Numbered from the stretch's first letter, positions 8,268 through 17,832 are shown. The stretch: 32,093 nucleotides of DNA from Clostridiales bacterium (GCA_031277225.1 JAITMQ010000033.1:1-32093); one strand, 5' to 3'. Made by a program: numbers and translations. Notes: generated by a model from the sequence alone, not told the origin.

Positions 8268-9992
8268 GTTGTCGGGCGAGGCAGTTGTGGAAACGCCGCG
8301 GGAGCGGGCCGCGTATTCGATTTTTTCACAGAAGCCGGGTTTGTGCCCACAATTGCGGGCTGTATCGGCGCTTGCTATTTAGAGCCGATTGTTGAACTTT
8401 ACGACGGCGCGCGCCGGGTTGCCACCTATGTTAGAGTGGATTTGGAGGCCGCCGCCGAGATAGTAAAATACTTAGAGAATCAAAACTCTAGCGATGATGA
8501 GTATAAAATTAGCGAGGCCGACGCCGCAATTTTATTCGGCCAAACCCGAATCGCCTTGGCGAATTGCGGGATTATCAATCCGGAGGAAATCGAGGAATAT
8601 ATTGCGCGCGGCGGCTATGAGGCGGCCAAGGCCGCGATAATTTCCGGCACAGCCGAAGAAATTATCGAGGAGATTAAGGTTTCCGGCCTTGCCGGGCGCG
8701 GGGGTGCCGGCTTTCCCACATGGTTTAAATGGCAGGCCTGCCGCAATAGTCCCGGCGGCGAAAAATACATTATTTGTAATGCCGACGAAGGCGACCCCGG
8801 CGCATTTATGGACCGCGCAATTATCGAAGGCGACCCCCATGCCGTCATTGAGGGCATGATTATCGGCGCATTTGCCATAGGCAGCGCGCATGGCATTGTC
8901 TATGTTCGCGCCGAATATCCGTTGGCCATTCATCGTCTGAATATTGCGTTAGAGCAAGCCCGACAAAAAGGGTTTTTGGGCGCGAATATTTTTAATTCCG
9001 GCTTCAATTTTGATATTAGGATTAAGGCAGGCGCAGGCGCATTCGTCTGCGGCGAGGAAACGGCCTTGATTGCCTCGCTTGAGGGCGAGCGCGGTATGCC
9101 GCGCCTAAAACCCCCCTTCCCCGCCCAAAAGGGCTATAAGGGCAAGCCCAGCAATATCAATAATGTGGAAACATTTGCCAATGTGCCTTGGATATGCCGC
9201 AACGGTGGCGCGGCCTTCGCCGCCTATGGCACGGAAAATTCCCGTGGTACAAAGGTTTTCGCGCTGGCTGGCAAGGTGAAAAATGGCGGGCTGGTCGAAG
9301 TACCCATGGGCGCAACCCTCAATCATGTCATTTTCGATTTGGGCGGCGGAATTAAGAGCGACAAGGCCTTCAAGGCCGTGCAAATGGGCGGGCCGTCGGG
9401 CGGCTGTATTCCCGCAAGCCTCGGTGAAACCGTGATTGATTATAAATCGCTTGCGGCCACGGGCGCAATTATGGGCTCGGGCGGCATGGTTGTGATGGAC
9501 GAGGACACCTGCATGGTCGATTTGGCGCGCTTTTTCCTGGATTTTACCTGCAAGGAAAGTTGCGGAAAATGCACGCATTGCCGAATCGGAACAAAGCGCA
9601 TGTTGGAGATTTTGGAGCGAATTTGCGCGGGCGGCGGCCGCGACGGCGATATTGAAACGCTGGAAGAGCTGGCCGAATCCATTCGCGAGGGTTCGCTTTG
9701 CGCGCTGGGCCAAACCGCGCCAAATCCCGTGCTTACGACCTTGAAATATTTTCGTGATGAATATGAAAATCACATTGTCCATAAAAAATGTAATGCTAAA
9801 AGTTGCAGACCGCTGATAACTTATGACATTATCGCCGAAAAATGTGTCGGTTGCGGCCTTTGTCTGCGAAATTGCCCCGTTTGGGCCATTTCGGGCGAAA
9901 TTCGCGACATTCACATAATTTGGCAAAACGATTGCACGAAATGCGGCAGATGCGTCGCTTCTTGCCCATTTCATGCCATTATTGTTCAATAG
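8244..9992 (+). CDS. NuoF-like (HydB/HndC-type) FMN/NADH-binding 4Fe-4S subunit with C-terminal 2x[4Fe-4S] ferredoxin domain
   Basis: GRGGAGFPTWFKW, ICNADEGDPGAFMDR, GAFVCGEETALIASLEG, ESCGKCTHCRIGTKRM; start MRNEELKIVVG at 8244. Confidence 0.92.
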   Translation: MRNEELKIVVGRGSCGNAAGAGRVFDFFTEAGFVPTIAGCIGACYLEPIVELYDGARRVATYVRVDLEAAAEIVKYLENQNSSDDEYKISEADAAILFGQTRIALANCGIINPEEIEEYIARGGYEAAKAAIISGTAEEIIEEIKVSGLAGRGGAGFPTWFKWQACRNSPGGEKYIICNADEGDPGAFMDRAIIEGDPHAVIEGMIIGAFAIGSAHGIVYVRAEYPLAIHRLNIALEQARQKGFLGANIFNSGFNFDIRIKAGAGAFVCGEETALIASLEGERGMPRLKPPFPAQKGYKGKPSNINNVETFANVPWICRNGGAAFAAYGTENSRGTKVFALAGKVKNGGLVEVPMGATLNHVIFDLGGGIKSDKAFKAVQMGGPSGGCIPASLGETVIDYKSLAATGAIMGSGGMVVMDEDTCMVDLARFFLDFTCKESCGKCTHCRIGTKRMLEILERICAGGGRDGDIETLEELAESIREGSLCALGQTAPNPVLTTLKYFRDEYENHIVHKKCNAKSCRPLITYDIIAEKCVGCGLCLRNCPVWAISGEIRDIHIIWQNDCTKCGRCVASCPFHAIIVQ

Positions 9993-10001
9993 GGGGTTCA
10001 A

Positions 10002-12155
10002 ATGGAAAAAATTAGGATTATTATAGACGGAAATAAAATTGAAGCGGTGGCGGGGCAGACAATTCTTGCCATTGCAATTGCAAACGGTGTCGAAATTCCG
10101 CATCTCTGCCACAACGATATGCTCGAAATTTACGCCTCCTGTGGGATTTGCACGGTGGAAGTGGCTGGTGCGCCGCGCTTGGCGCGCGCCTGTTCGACAG
10201 TCGCCACGGATGGCATGGAAATTTTTTCTAATAGTGCGCGCGTTCGCGCCAATCGAAAGGCCGCGCTGGAGCTTATGCTAAGCAATCATGTGGGCGATTG
10301 CCGCCCGCCCTGCCAGCTTGCCTGCCCCGGCCAAACGGATTGTCAGGGCTATGTGGGTCTGGCGGCAAATGGCGAGTCGGCCCTCGCCATGCGCCTAATT
10401 ATGGAGAAAATTCCCCTTCCCGCCAGCATTGGGCGGGTTTGTCCGCGCCCATGCGAGGATGCTTGTCGCCGCGCGCTTGTTGATGAATCTATAGCGATTG
10501 GCAGTATCAAGGAATTTATCGCCGATGCAAATGCGGATTTTGCGCCCGAAGTTGGCGCGCCAACGGGGCGGCGCGTGGCGATTATCGGCGGCGGGCCGGG
10601 CGGCCTGTCGGCGGCCTATTTTCTGCGCCGCGCGGGGCATGAGGCCGTGATTTTTGACGCAATGCCCGAAATGGGCGGAATGTTGCGCTATGGCATCCCG
10701 AAATATCGTCTGCCCCATGCCGTGCTGGATGCGGAAATTGCGCGGATTAAGGCCATGGGCGTGGTTTTTGAAAATAATACCAAAATAGGAATCGACATAA
10801 ATCTCGAAAATTTGCAAATCGCCTATGATGCCGTAATCGCGGCGGTTGGCGCATGGTCTGCCGTGCCGCTGGGCTGCCCCGGCGAGAATTTGGGCGGCGT
10901 TTTCGGCGGAATTGATTTCCTGCGCGATGTCGCCATGGGCAATGCTCCGAACTTTGAGGGGCAGAAAGTGGCGGTAATCGGCGGCGGGAATACGGCCATG
11001 GATGCTTGCCGCACGGCGGCGCGGCTTGGCGCAAGTGCCGTTTACAATATTTACCGCCGTACCCGTGAAGAAATGCCCGCGCAGGACATTGAAATCACCG
11101 AGGCCATGGACGAGGGCGTAATTTTCAAATATTTGGTAAATCCTTCGGAAATTTTGGGCGAGGGCGGGCAGGTTTCCGCGCTGAATTTGCAAATTATGGA
11201 ATTGGGCGAGCCTGATGAGCGGGGTCGCCGCCGTCCCGTGCCCGTTGAGGGTGCTACTGAAATACTTTCGGTCGATAAAATTATTGTAGCAATTGGTCAG
11301 CGAGCCGCCCTTGCCGGGCTGGAGGCACTCTGCCCAAATTCGGAAAGAAATATTGCCGTTAGAGACAATTTTTCGACGAATATTCCCGGAATTTTCGCAA
11401 TTGGCGATGCGACGGGAGAGGGCGCGGGCATTGCTATAGAGGCGATTGCGGACGCTCGCGCCGCTGTTCATTCTGTTAGCCAATACCTTGATGGGCTGCC
11501 AACTCCCCTACCCTATTTGCCCACGGAAAAATTCCTTGTTGCGGACGAAAGCAAGACCGCCGAGGACTATGCCCATGTCGCAAAGGCGGCCCGAATGGAG
11601 ATTCCGCATCGCGCGGGCGAGGCGCGCCGCCGTGATTTTGAGCCTGTTAACCTGCCGCTAAGCCGTGAGGCTGTCGAGAATGAGGCCATGCGTTGTCTGG
11701 AATGTGGTTGCGCGGATTATTTTGGTTGCAAGTTGCTAAAATATGCCAATGATTATGATGTTGCGCCTGAAAAGTTTTTGGGTGAAATTAAAAAACAACC
11801 CGGAATCCAAGGCGAGATTGTCTATGACCCGAATAAATGCATACTCTGCGGCCTCTGCGTACGCGTCTGCGAAGAAGTTGTCGGCCTAAGCGCGCTTGGC
11901 CTTGTAGACCGCGGCTTTAACACCGCCGTCGCCCCCGCCCTGCGCCTAAATCTCGAAGAAACCGACTGCAATTTCTGCAACTATTGCACCGCCCTTTGCC
12001 CCACGGGCGCGCTAATGCCCAAGTCCCCGCTTAAAAAGCCCACCCCCCTAAAGCCCGACGGCTCAACAGAAACCGCAGAAGCCATCCACCAAACCCACGG
12101 CCACATAACCACACGCACCATCCCGAAAATCTTTGTGGATTCGGCGGTTGTTTAA
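10002..12155 (+). CDS. 2Fe-2S / GltD-like NAD(P)-binding flavoprotein / 4Fe-4S fusion subunit (Stn-type candidate)
   Basis: N-terminal HLCHNDMLEIYASCGICTVEV; VAIIGGGPGGLSAAYFLRRAGHEAVIFDAMPEMGGMLRYGIPKYRLP; VAVIGGGNTAMDACRTAARLGA; C-terminal CILCGLCVRVCEE and CNFCNYCTALCPTGAL. Confidence 0.9.
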   Translation: MEKIRIIIDGNKIEAVAGQTILAIAIANGVEIPHLCHNDMLEIYASCGICTVEVAGAPRLARACSTVATDGMEIFSNSARVRANRKAALELMLSNHVGDCRPPCQLACPGQTDCQGYVGLAANGESALAMRLIMEKIPLPASIGRVCPRPCEDACRRALVDESIAIGSIKEFIADANADFAPEVGAPTGRRVAIIGGGPGGLSAAYFLRRAGHEAVIFDAMPEMGGMLRYGIPKYRLPHAVLDAEIARIKAMGVVFENNTKIGIDINLENLQIAYDAVIAAVGAWSAVPLGCPGENLGGVFGGIDFLRDVAMGNAPNFEGQKVAVIGGGNTAMDACRTAARLGASAVYNIYRRTREEMPAQDIEITEAMDEGVIFKYLVNPSEILGEGGQVSALNLQIMELGEPDERGRRRPVPVEGATEILSVDKIIVAIGQRAALAGLEALCPNSERNIAVRDNFSTNIPGIFAIGDATGEGAGIAIEAIADARAAVHSVSQYLDGLPTPLPYLPTEKFLVADESKTAEDYAHVAKAARMEIPHRAGEARRRDFEPVNLPLSREAVENEAMRCLECGCADYFGCKLLKYANDYDVAPEKFLGEIKKQPGIQGEIVYDPNKCILCGLCVRVCEEVVGLSALGLVDRGFNTAVAPALRLNLEETDCNFCNYCTALCPTGALMPKSPLKKPTPLKPDGSTETAEAIHQTHGHITTRTIPKIFVDSAVV

Positions 12156-12157
12156 TT

Positions 12158-12355
12158 AACCATGAGCTGTTTCTTGAAATAAAGTTTCGGCGCAGATATG
12201 ATAAAATTATTGTGGAACTAAAAGCCGTTAAAGCCATTGCACCGGAACACAAGGCGCAAATTCTCAACTATTTGAAAGCAGCAAAATATAAACTTGGGCT
12301 ACTGGTAAACTTTGGTGCATACCCAAAGGCGGAAATCATTAGAATGGTTTATTGA
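12158..12355 (+). pseudogene. Remnant of a GxxExxY-family protein (C-terminal part only)
   Basis: Frame reads NHELFLEIKFRRRYDKIIVELKAVKAIAPEHKAQILNYLKAAKYKLGLLVNFGAYPKAEIIRMVY*; no N-terminal half or plausible start. Confidence 0.7.
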
Positions 12356-12417
12356 ACCACGAAACACACAAAAAGCACGAAACAGGGGTTTTCGTGTTTT
12401 TCGTGTGTTTCGTGGTT
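12355..12417. repeat. Long imperfect inverted repeat (CACGAAA type)
   Basis: AACCACGAAACACACAAAAAGCACGAAA ... TTTCGTGTTTTTCGTGTGTTTCGTGGTT. Confidence 0.85.
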
Positions 12418-12420
12418 AAA

Positions 12421-12453
12421 AACTACGGACGACCCCGAGGTCGCCCGTTTTTT
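12421..12453. terminator. Hairpin terminator at the convergent junction
   Basis: GGACGACC-ccga-GGTCGCCC stem; T-runs outward on both strands; related to the GGGCGACC repeat family. Confidence 0.7.
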
Positions 12454-12455
12454 AT

Positions 12456-12992
12456 TTACACCAATTCGATATAGACTTCTTCCGCCCCATCGCCCTTACG
12501 CTTACCGAGCTTGATTATACGCGTATAGCCGCCCTGCCGGTCGGCATATCTTGGCGCAATTTCGTTAAACAGCTTTTCGGGCATATTGACGGATTTGGAC
12601 AGCGCGCGCTTTTTGCGCCCGTCTGCGGGCACTTCTGTTACGGGATAGAGCACGGACAGCATCTTGCGGCGCGCACTTAGGCGCGAAGGATTGTCAACCC
12701 TCACCGTACGCTCAACCGTGTCAAAAACCGTAACTCTCTTGCCGTCTTGCTCTTCTTTAATGCGACGCCCCGAAGCGTCCTTTTGCGGCACTTTAAAGCT
12801 TTTCGTAACTTCGGTAAAATTATCCATTTCACGCACGGCCAAGGTTATAAGCCTTTCAGCAACCTTGCGCACCTCTTTGGCGCGCGTGTCTGTGGTTTTT
12901 ATACGTCCATGATACAATAAATTTGTCGCAAGATTCCTAAGCATGGCCTTGCGTTGCGAAGACGTACGACCAAGCTTTCTATTTTTTGCCAT
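12456..12992 (-). CDS. rplQ: 50S ribosomal protein L17
   Basis: [43 protein letters not shown]. Confidence 0.97.
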   Translation of the reverse strand: MAKNRKLGRTSSQRKAMLRNLATNLLYHGRIKTTDTRAKEVRKVAERLITLAVREMDNFTEVTKSFKVPQKDASGRRIKEEQDGKRVTVFDTVERTVRVDNPSRLSARRKMLSVLYPVTEVPADGRKKRALSKSVNMPEKLFNEIAPRYADRQGGYTRIIKLGKRKGDGAEEVYIELV

Positions 12993-12993
12993 A

Positions 12994-13953
12994 TTATACC
13001 TCCTCGCTGGGTCTTAATTGCAGGCCAAAGTCTTGAAGGCGGTTTAACACCTCTTCAAGCGATTTTCGGCCCAAATTCCGCACTTTAATCATTTCTTCTT
13101 CGGTTTTGCTTACCAAATCTTCAACGGTATTGATTCCGGCCCGCTTTAGGCAATTATAGGAGCGCACGGACAAGTCCATCTCTTCGATTGACATCTCCAA
13201 AATCTTCTCCTTATTGTTGTCTTCTTTTTCGGTCAAAATCGTCGCTTCTTTGGCGTTTTCCGTGAGATTTATAAACAAATCCAAATGGTCATTAAAAATT
13301 TTGGCCCCAAGGCTGACCGCCTCGTCCGGAGTGATGGTTCCATTTGTCCACACTTCCAAAACAAGCTTGTCATAGTCCGTAACCTGCCCCACGCGGGTGT
13401 CTTCGACTTGGAAGTTTACGCGGGTTACGGGGGTGTAAATTGAGTCCATGGGAATTATGCCAATGCCCTGATTAATCGCCTTGTTTTTTTCGGCACTAAC
13501 ATAGCCCCGCCCTCTTGTAATGGTCATTTCCGCCACAAAATTCGGGTCTTTGCCTGACAGCGTGGCTATGTGCAATTCGGGGTTTAAAATTTCAATATCG
13601 GCGTCCACTCGAATATCTCCGGCTTTAAGTTCGCCGGGGGAAGTGGCGTCGATATGCGCCCGCTTAGGCTCATCCGTGTTAGCCAAATTCTTAATCGCAA
13701 CATTTTTTAAATTAAGAATAATTTCGCAAACATCCTCTTTAACGCCTTCAATGACGCTAAATTCGTGCAAAATTCCATCGATTTTGATATTTGAAAATGC
13801 GACCCCCGGCAAAGACGACAACAAAATTCGACGAAGCGAATTGCCCAAAGTTGTGCCATAGCCTCTCTCTAAAGGCTCAATCACAAAGCGGCCATAAGTG
13901 CCATCTTCCTTCATCTCCGCAATTTCAATATGAGGTTTTTGAAATCCAACCAA
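12994..13953 (-). CDS. rpoA: RNA polymerase subunit alpha, UUG start
   Basis: [29 protein letters not shown]-terminal [19 protein letters not shown]; codon at 13951-13953 is TTG. Confidence 0.97.
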   Translation of the reverse strand: MVGFQKPHIEIAEMKEDGTYGRFVIEPLERGYGTTLGNSLRRILLSSLPGVAFSNIKIDGILHEFSVIEGVKEDVCEIILNLKNVAIKNLANTDEPKRAHIDATSPGELKAGDIRVDADIEILNPELHIATLSGKDPNFVAEMTITRGRGYVSAEKNKAINQGIGIIPMDSIYTPVTRVNFQVEDTRVGQVTDYDKLVLEVWTNGTITPDEAVSLGAKIFNDHLDLFINLTENAKEATILTEKEDNNKEKILEMSIEEMDLSVRSYNCLKRAGINTVEDLVSKTEEEMIKVRNLGRKSLEEVLNRLQDFGLQLRPSEEV

Positions 13954-13972
13954 ATCTTAACCCTCCCTTAAC

Positions 13973-14056
13973 TAGATATTAGAAATTAGATATTAGATAT
14001 TAGATAAGCCTTGGCATTTCTAATTTCTAATTTCTAATCTCTAATTTCTAGATTCT
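13973..14056. repeat. Heptamer-based inverted repeat between rpsD and rpoA
   Basis: TAGATAT/TAGAAAT repeats, loop gccttggca, then TTTCTAA/TCTCTAA repeats. Confidence 0.9.
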
Positions 14057-14651
14057 ATTTAGAGTATAGCTCTACAATAAAGGTTTCATTCACAGGAGTG
14101 TCAATTTGTTCCCTTGTTGGCGTGGAAATTATGCTGCCTTGAAGGTTGTTTATGTCGACATCAAGCCAAGATTCAACCCTTCGCCCTTCGGTGGCGGCCA
14201 AAATGTCCTTAAAGCGCACCGAATCTTTGCGAGATTCGCTTACAGCAATAACATCGCCCGGCTTTGTGTGATAAGAGGGAATATTCACCTTCCTGCCATT
14301 GACGGTGATTAATTTGTGTGAAACCAATTGGCGAGCCTCTCTACGGGTGCGGGCCAAACCAAGGCGATAAACCACATTGTCCAAGCGCATTTCTAAAAGC
14401 ATAAGCAGGTTTTCGCCCGTAATGCCCTCGCGCATTTTAGACGCCCTGTCATAATATTTACGAAATTGCTTTTCCAAAATTCCATAGCAAAATTTGGCCT
14501 TTTGCTTTTCTTTAAGCTGAAGGCCATATTCGCTGACCTTTTTACGGGTCATGGGTGGCTTTTTCTTGCTTTTTTTGGTTGAACCCGTAAAAGCCGCCTC
14601 GATGCCGAGGCTTCTGGCTCTTTTCATCACAGGTGTTCTGTCAATTGCCAT
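14055..14651 (-). CDS. rpsD: 30S ribosomal protein S4
   Basis: [49 protein letters not shown]. Confidence 0.97.
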   Translation of the reverse strand: MAIDRTPVMKRARSLGIEAAFTGSTKKSKKKPPMTRKKVSEYGLQLKEKQKAKFCYGILEKQFRKYYDRASKMREGITGENLLMLLEMRLDNVVYRLGLARTRREARQLVSHKLITVNGRKVNIPSYHTKPGDVIAVSESRKDSVRFKDILAATEGRRVESWLDVDINNLQGSIISTPTREQIDTPVNETFIVELYSK

Positions 14652-14668
14652 TTAATCTTTCCTCCTTA

Positions 14669-15070
14669 TTAGATACGACGCCGTTTTGGCGGTCTGCAAC
14701 CATTATGCGGCACGGGGGTTACATCTTTAATCATTGTAACCTCAAGCCCCGCCGCCGACAATGCTCTTATAGCGGCCTCGCGCCCGCTTCCCGGCCCTTT
14801 AACATAAACCTCAACACTTCTGAGGCCAAATTCCTTGGCGGCCGACGCCGCCGAATCCGACGCCATTTGCGCCGCATAAGGCGTGGACTTGCGAGAGCCG
14901 CGAAAACCAAGACCGCCCGCAGATGCCCAACACAAAGCATTGCCATTCATGTCGGTTATGGTTACAATCGTATTGTTAAAGGTAGCTTGTATATGCACCT
15001 GACCAAAAGGAACCACCTTTTTCTCACGACGCCGCCGGGTGGTGCCCCGTCTGACTACTCTTTTTGACAA
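14669..15070 (-). CDS. rpsK: 30S ribosomal protein S11, UUG start
   Basis: [46 protein letters not shown]. Confidence 0.97.
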   Translation of the reverse strand: MSKRVVRRGTTRRRREKKVVPFGQVHIQATFNNTIVTITDMNGNALCWASAGGLGFRGSRKSTPYAAQMASDSAASAAKEFGLRSVEVYVKGPGSGREAAIRALSAAGLEVTMIKDVTPVPHNGCRPPKRRRI

Positions 15071-15086
15071 ATTTCACTCCTCCTCT

Positions 15087-15761
15087 TTACAAATATTTAC
15101 TCACAACTTCATTTATTCTGCTTCTTAAAAACGCACAGTCTTCACAGCCACCTGCTTCCAGCTTAGTCATCTCATTAAACAGAAGCTGTAAATCTCTTAG
15201 CATCTGCTCTTTTTTGAAGCTTCTGGCCTCGCAGTCTAATATACTAAGGATGCTTTCAGAAACAAGCATCATCGCCTCTTTGCTGATGTCATATTCGCTG
15301 AATCCTCTGATGAATGTGTCTTTACCATGCTCTTTTAAAACATTTCTGATTACATGCCGCCTTATCTCGTAAGATTCATTTCCGAGTACTTCAAGTAAGT
15401 TGTCAGCAAAAAGTATGAAATAGGCGAAATGAATATTAGCATCGTAATCTTTTAGCGGCGTGGGCAGTTTAATCGGCCTATATCGTAAAATCCAATAAGC
15501 TTTCGTTGCTGCCTGCCGCGTTTGCTTGAGATTAGTGCCGTGAAAAAACAAATAGTAGTTCTGGCGTTGATGAAGCCTTTTATGGATTTCATCTACCATA
15601 TCCCAGTCTACATGCTTGTTAATAATATCTTCGGCACTATACACCTTATTTCCTATCCAATTCACAAACCATTTTAGATGGTTTGTGAATTTTTCTCTGT
15701 GCTTGTTTAGGCTATCTCGGGTTGCTGGTAAATACCTGGCAGCAGTAAGGTTTCCATTCAT
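15087..15761 (-). CDS. Hypothetical helical protein, 224 aa, inserted between rpsM and rpsK
   Basis: Complete ORF; SD GGGAGGAT formed by the end of the upstream 62-aa gene; no family recognised. Confidence 0.8.
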   Translation of the reverse strand: MNGNLTAARYLPATRDSLNKHREKFTNHLKWFVNWIGNKVYSAEDIINKHVDWDMVDEIHKRLHQRQNYYLFFHGTNLKQTRQAATKAYWILRYRPIKLPTPLKDYDANIHFAYFILFADNLLEVLGNESYEIRRHVIRNVLKEHGKDTFIRGFSEYDISKEAMMLVSESILSILDCEARSFKKEQMLRDLQLLFNEMTKLEAGGCEDCAFLRSRINEVVSKYL

Positions 15762-15763
15762 GT

Positions 15764-15952
15764 CTACAAATAATCCTCCCCACCGGTATGCTCAAGAAGT
15801 ATTTTGATGCCGGCATCAATTCGGTCATCAAGATCCAGAATAGCGCCGCCGGCATAGGATAAGTCGTTGATATATGCCTTGCGCTTATCCCTTTCCAGGT
15901 TTTCCTGATATTCTTCTTCGGTCAAAAGGGGCACTCGAAATTCATTAGCCAT
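15764..15952 (-). CDS. Hypothetical small acidic protein, 62 aa
   Basis: MANEFRVPLLTEEEYQENLERDKRKAYINDLSYAGGAILDLDDRIDAGIKILLEHTGGEDYL; SD GGAGAG before ATG. Confidence 0.75.
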   Translation of the reverse strand: MANEFRVPLLTEEEYQENLERDKRKAYINDLSYAGGAILDLDDRIDAGIKILLEHTGGEDYL

Positions 15953-15975
15953 AAATTTCTCTCCTTCCCTTAGCT

Positions 15976-16344
15976 CTACTTCTTCTTATTAGCAACAGTG
16001 CGCCTTGGGCCTTTTCTTGTGCGGGCGTTGGTTTTTGTGCGTTGTCCGCGCACGGGCAGGCCGCGCCTGTGCCTTATTCCTCTATAACAGCCAATTTCTG
16101 TAAGCCTTTTGATATTAAGGGCAATTTCCCTGCGCAAATCACCTTCAACCACCTGATTTTTGTCAATGGCTTCACGAATTCGCGCAACTTCGTCGTCCGT
16201 TAAATCTCTTATTCTTGTATTGGGATTAACAGCCGCAATTTGCAAAAGCTTGTTAGAGCTGGAGCGTCCAATACCATAAATATAAGTAAGCCCAATCTCA
16301 ACCCGCTTTTCACGCGGCAAATCCACACCGGCAATACGCGCCAT
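15976..16344 (-). CDS. rpsM: 30S ribosomal protein S13
   Basis: [34 protein letters not shown]; start at 16344, not the listed 16422. Confidence 0.97.
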   Translation of the reverse strand: MARIAGVDLPREKRVEIGLTYIYGIGRSSSNKLLQIAAVNPNTRIRDLTDDEVARIREAIDKNQVVEGDLRREIALNIKRLTEIGCYRGIRHRRGLPVRGQRTKTNARTRKGPRRTVANKKK

Positions 16345-16366
16345 AGTATACCTCCTTTGTCGGTAT

Positions 16367-16453
16367 AATGAATAATTAATAATTAATAATGAATAATTGA
16401 TAGTTGCGTAACACTCTTTCATTATTCATTATTCCGTATTCATTATTAATTGA
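16367..16453. repeat. Heptamer-based inverted repeat between rpmJ and rpsM
   Basis: AATGAATAATTAATAATTAATAATGAATAATTGATAG, then TTTCATTATTCATTATTCCGTATTCATTATTAATTG. Confidence 0.85.
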
Positions 16454-16460
16454 CAAGGCT

Positions 16461-16574
16461 TTAGCCTTGTCTTTGCTTGTGCTTGGGATTTTCGCAAATA
16501 ACCCGCACAGCACCCTTGCGTCTTATTACTTTACATTTTTCACACATGGGTTTAACCGATGGTCTTACCTTCAT
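16461..16574 (-). CDS. rpmJ: 50S ribosomal protein L36
   Basis: Manual translation [37 protein letters not shown]; absent from the ORF track. Confidence 0.97.
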   Translation of the reverse strand: MKVRPSVKPMCEKCKVIRRKGAVRVICENPKHKQRQG

Positions 16575-16591
16575 GTTGATTACCTCCTATA

Positions 16592-16618
16592 CGGGCGACC
16601 GAGGGCGGTCGCCCCTAC
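16592..16618. repeat. GTAGGGGCGACC...GGTCGCCCG palindromic repeat, copy between infA and rpmJ
   Basis: CGGGCGACCGAGGGCGGTCGCCCCTAC. Confidence 0.93.
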
Positions 16619-16833
16619 TTGTCGCGCCAAATGATTCTTCCCTTGGTAAGGTCATAAGGCGACATTTCCACGAGGACTTTATCCCCCGGGATAATTCTTA
16701 TAAAATTCATTCTCAGCTTGCCTGAGATATGGGCGGTGATGATATGCTTGTTTTCCAGCTCCACCTTAAAGGTAGCGTTGGGGAGTTTTTCCACAACAAT
16801 ACCTTCAACTTCGATACCTCCGTCTTTAGCCAT
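16615..16833 (-). CDS. infA: Translation initiation factor IF-1
   Basis: [72 protein letters not shown]; start at 16833. Confidence 0.97.
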   Translation of the reverse strand: MAKDGGIEVEGIVVEKLPNATFKVELENKHIITAHISGKLRMNFIRIIPGDKVLVEMSPYDLTKGRIIWRDK

Positions 16834-17092
16834 GACTCTCCTCCTCCAACGCCGTTTTAAAGTCTGAGTTCTTAAGGTCTTTACCCTCTGCAATTGCCGC
16901 CGCAATTCCTGCATCCACTTTATGCGTATGCTGGATATGCTTACGCTTTTTGCGCTTTGGGCGCGCAATTGGTCTTGTGCGGCCGTCTGCTAAAAGGGCA
17001 TATTCGCCGTCTGTGGCGACAACGACAAAGCTTTGCCCCTTGTCCCTGCCTGCCTTTGAAATTACAATTTGACCAGGTTTTAAGTCCATCAT
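16826..17092 (-). CDS. KOW domain-containing RNA-binding protein
   Basis: [50 protein letters not shown]; typical clostridial position between map and infA. Confidence 0.85.
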   Translation of the reverse strand: MMDLKPGQIVISKAGRDKGQSFVVVATDGEYALLADGRTRPIARPKRKKRKHIQHTHKVDAGIAAAIAEGKDLKNSDFKTALEEESHG

Positions 17093-17832
17093 ATAGTTAA
17101 AATCTCCGGTTCTCCTTCGGTGATTAAGACCGTGTTTTCATAGTGGGCCGCAAGGCTTTTGTCCTGGGTTATGGCCGTCCAGCCGTCGTCCAGAATAATC
17201 ACCTCATGCGTTCCCAGCGTAACCATAGGCTCAATCGCCAAGGTCATGCCCGGCCTAAGCCTCGGCCCCCGCTTTTTTTGGTTAAAATTTGTAATTTCGG
17301 GGGCTTCGTGAAGCTCTGCCCCCACGCCATGGCCCACAAACTCGCGCACAACCACAAGTCCCTGGGATTGGACATATTCCTCAATCGCCGCGGATATATT
17401 ATTGAGAAAATTGCCTTTTTTGGCGTATTTAATACCTTCAAAGAAACTTTGCCGCGTAACGTCGATTAAAAATTGTGCTTCCTTTGAAATTTCGCCAACA
17501 GCGAAGGTTCGCGCCGCGTCGCCGTGGAATCCGTCTTTGAATGCGCCAATGTCGATGCTGACAATGTCCCCCGACTTCAGCTTTTCGGGGCCCGCCAAAC
17601 CATGCACAACCACTTCATTAACAGAAATGCATATAGAGCGCGGAAAACCCCTATAATTCTTAAAGCTGGGTATGGCCCTGTTTCTTTTGAGAAGTTGCAC
17701 CACGGCAGTCTCCAGCTCGCGCGTGGTGATGCCGGGTGCAATAATCTCTTCTAAAAGTTCAAAGGCCTCTTTAACTATACGACTACTTACGCGCATTTTT
17801 TCCACTTGTTGGGCATTTTTAATTACAATCAT
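17089..17832 (-). CDS. map: Type I methionyl aminopeptidase
   Basis: NEVVVHGLAGPEKLKSGDIVSIDIGAFKDGFHGDAARTF, GHGVGAELHEAPEI, MTLAIEPMV. Confidence 0.96.
   Translation of the reverse strand: MIVIKNAQQVEKMRVSSRIVKEAFELLEEIIAPGITTRELETAVVQLLKRNRAIPSFKNYRGFPRSICISVNEVVVHGLAGPEKLKSGDIVSIDIGAFKDGFHGDAARTFAVGEISKEAQFLIDVTRQSFFEGIKYAKKGNFLNNISAAIEEYVQSQGLVVVREFVGHGVGAELHEAPEITNFNQKKRGPRLRPGMTLAIEPMVTLGTHEVIILDDGWTAITQDKSLAAHYENTVLITEGEPEILTI

Noticed and set aside
9105-10112. 335-aa minus-strand ORF opposite the NuoF-like gene
   Set aside because: Fully antisense to a well supported NuoF-like CDS, no SD or family motif; spurious long antisense ORF.
10395-11483. 362-aa minus-strand ORF opposite the 717-aa oxidoreductase
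   Set aside because: Antisense to a CDS with strong flavoprotein motifs; composition reflects the reverse complement of the sense codons.
7793-12155. Interpretation as an HydABC-type [FeFe] hydrogenase operon
   Set aside because: No H-cluster motifs seen; the third subunit has GltD-like nucleotide-binding motifs instead.
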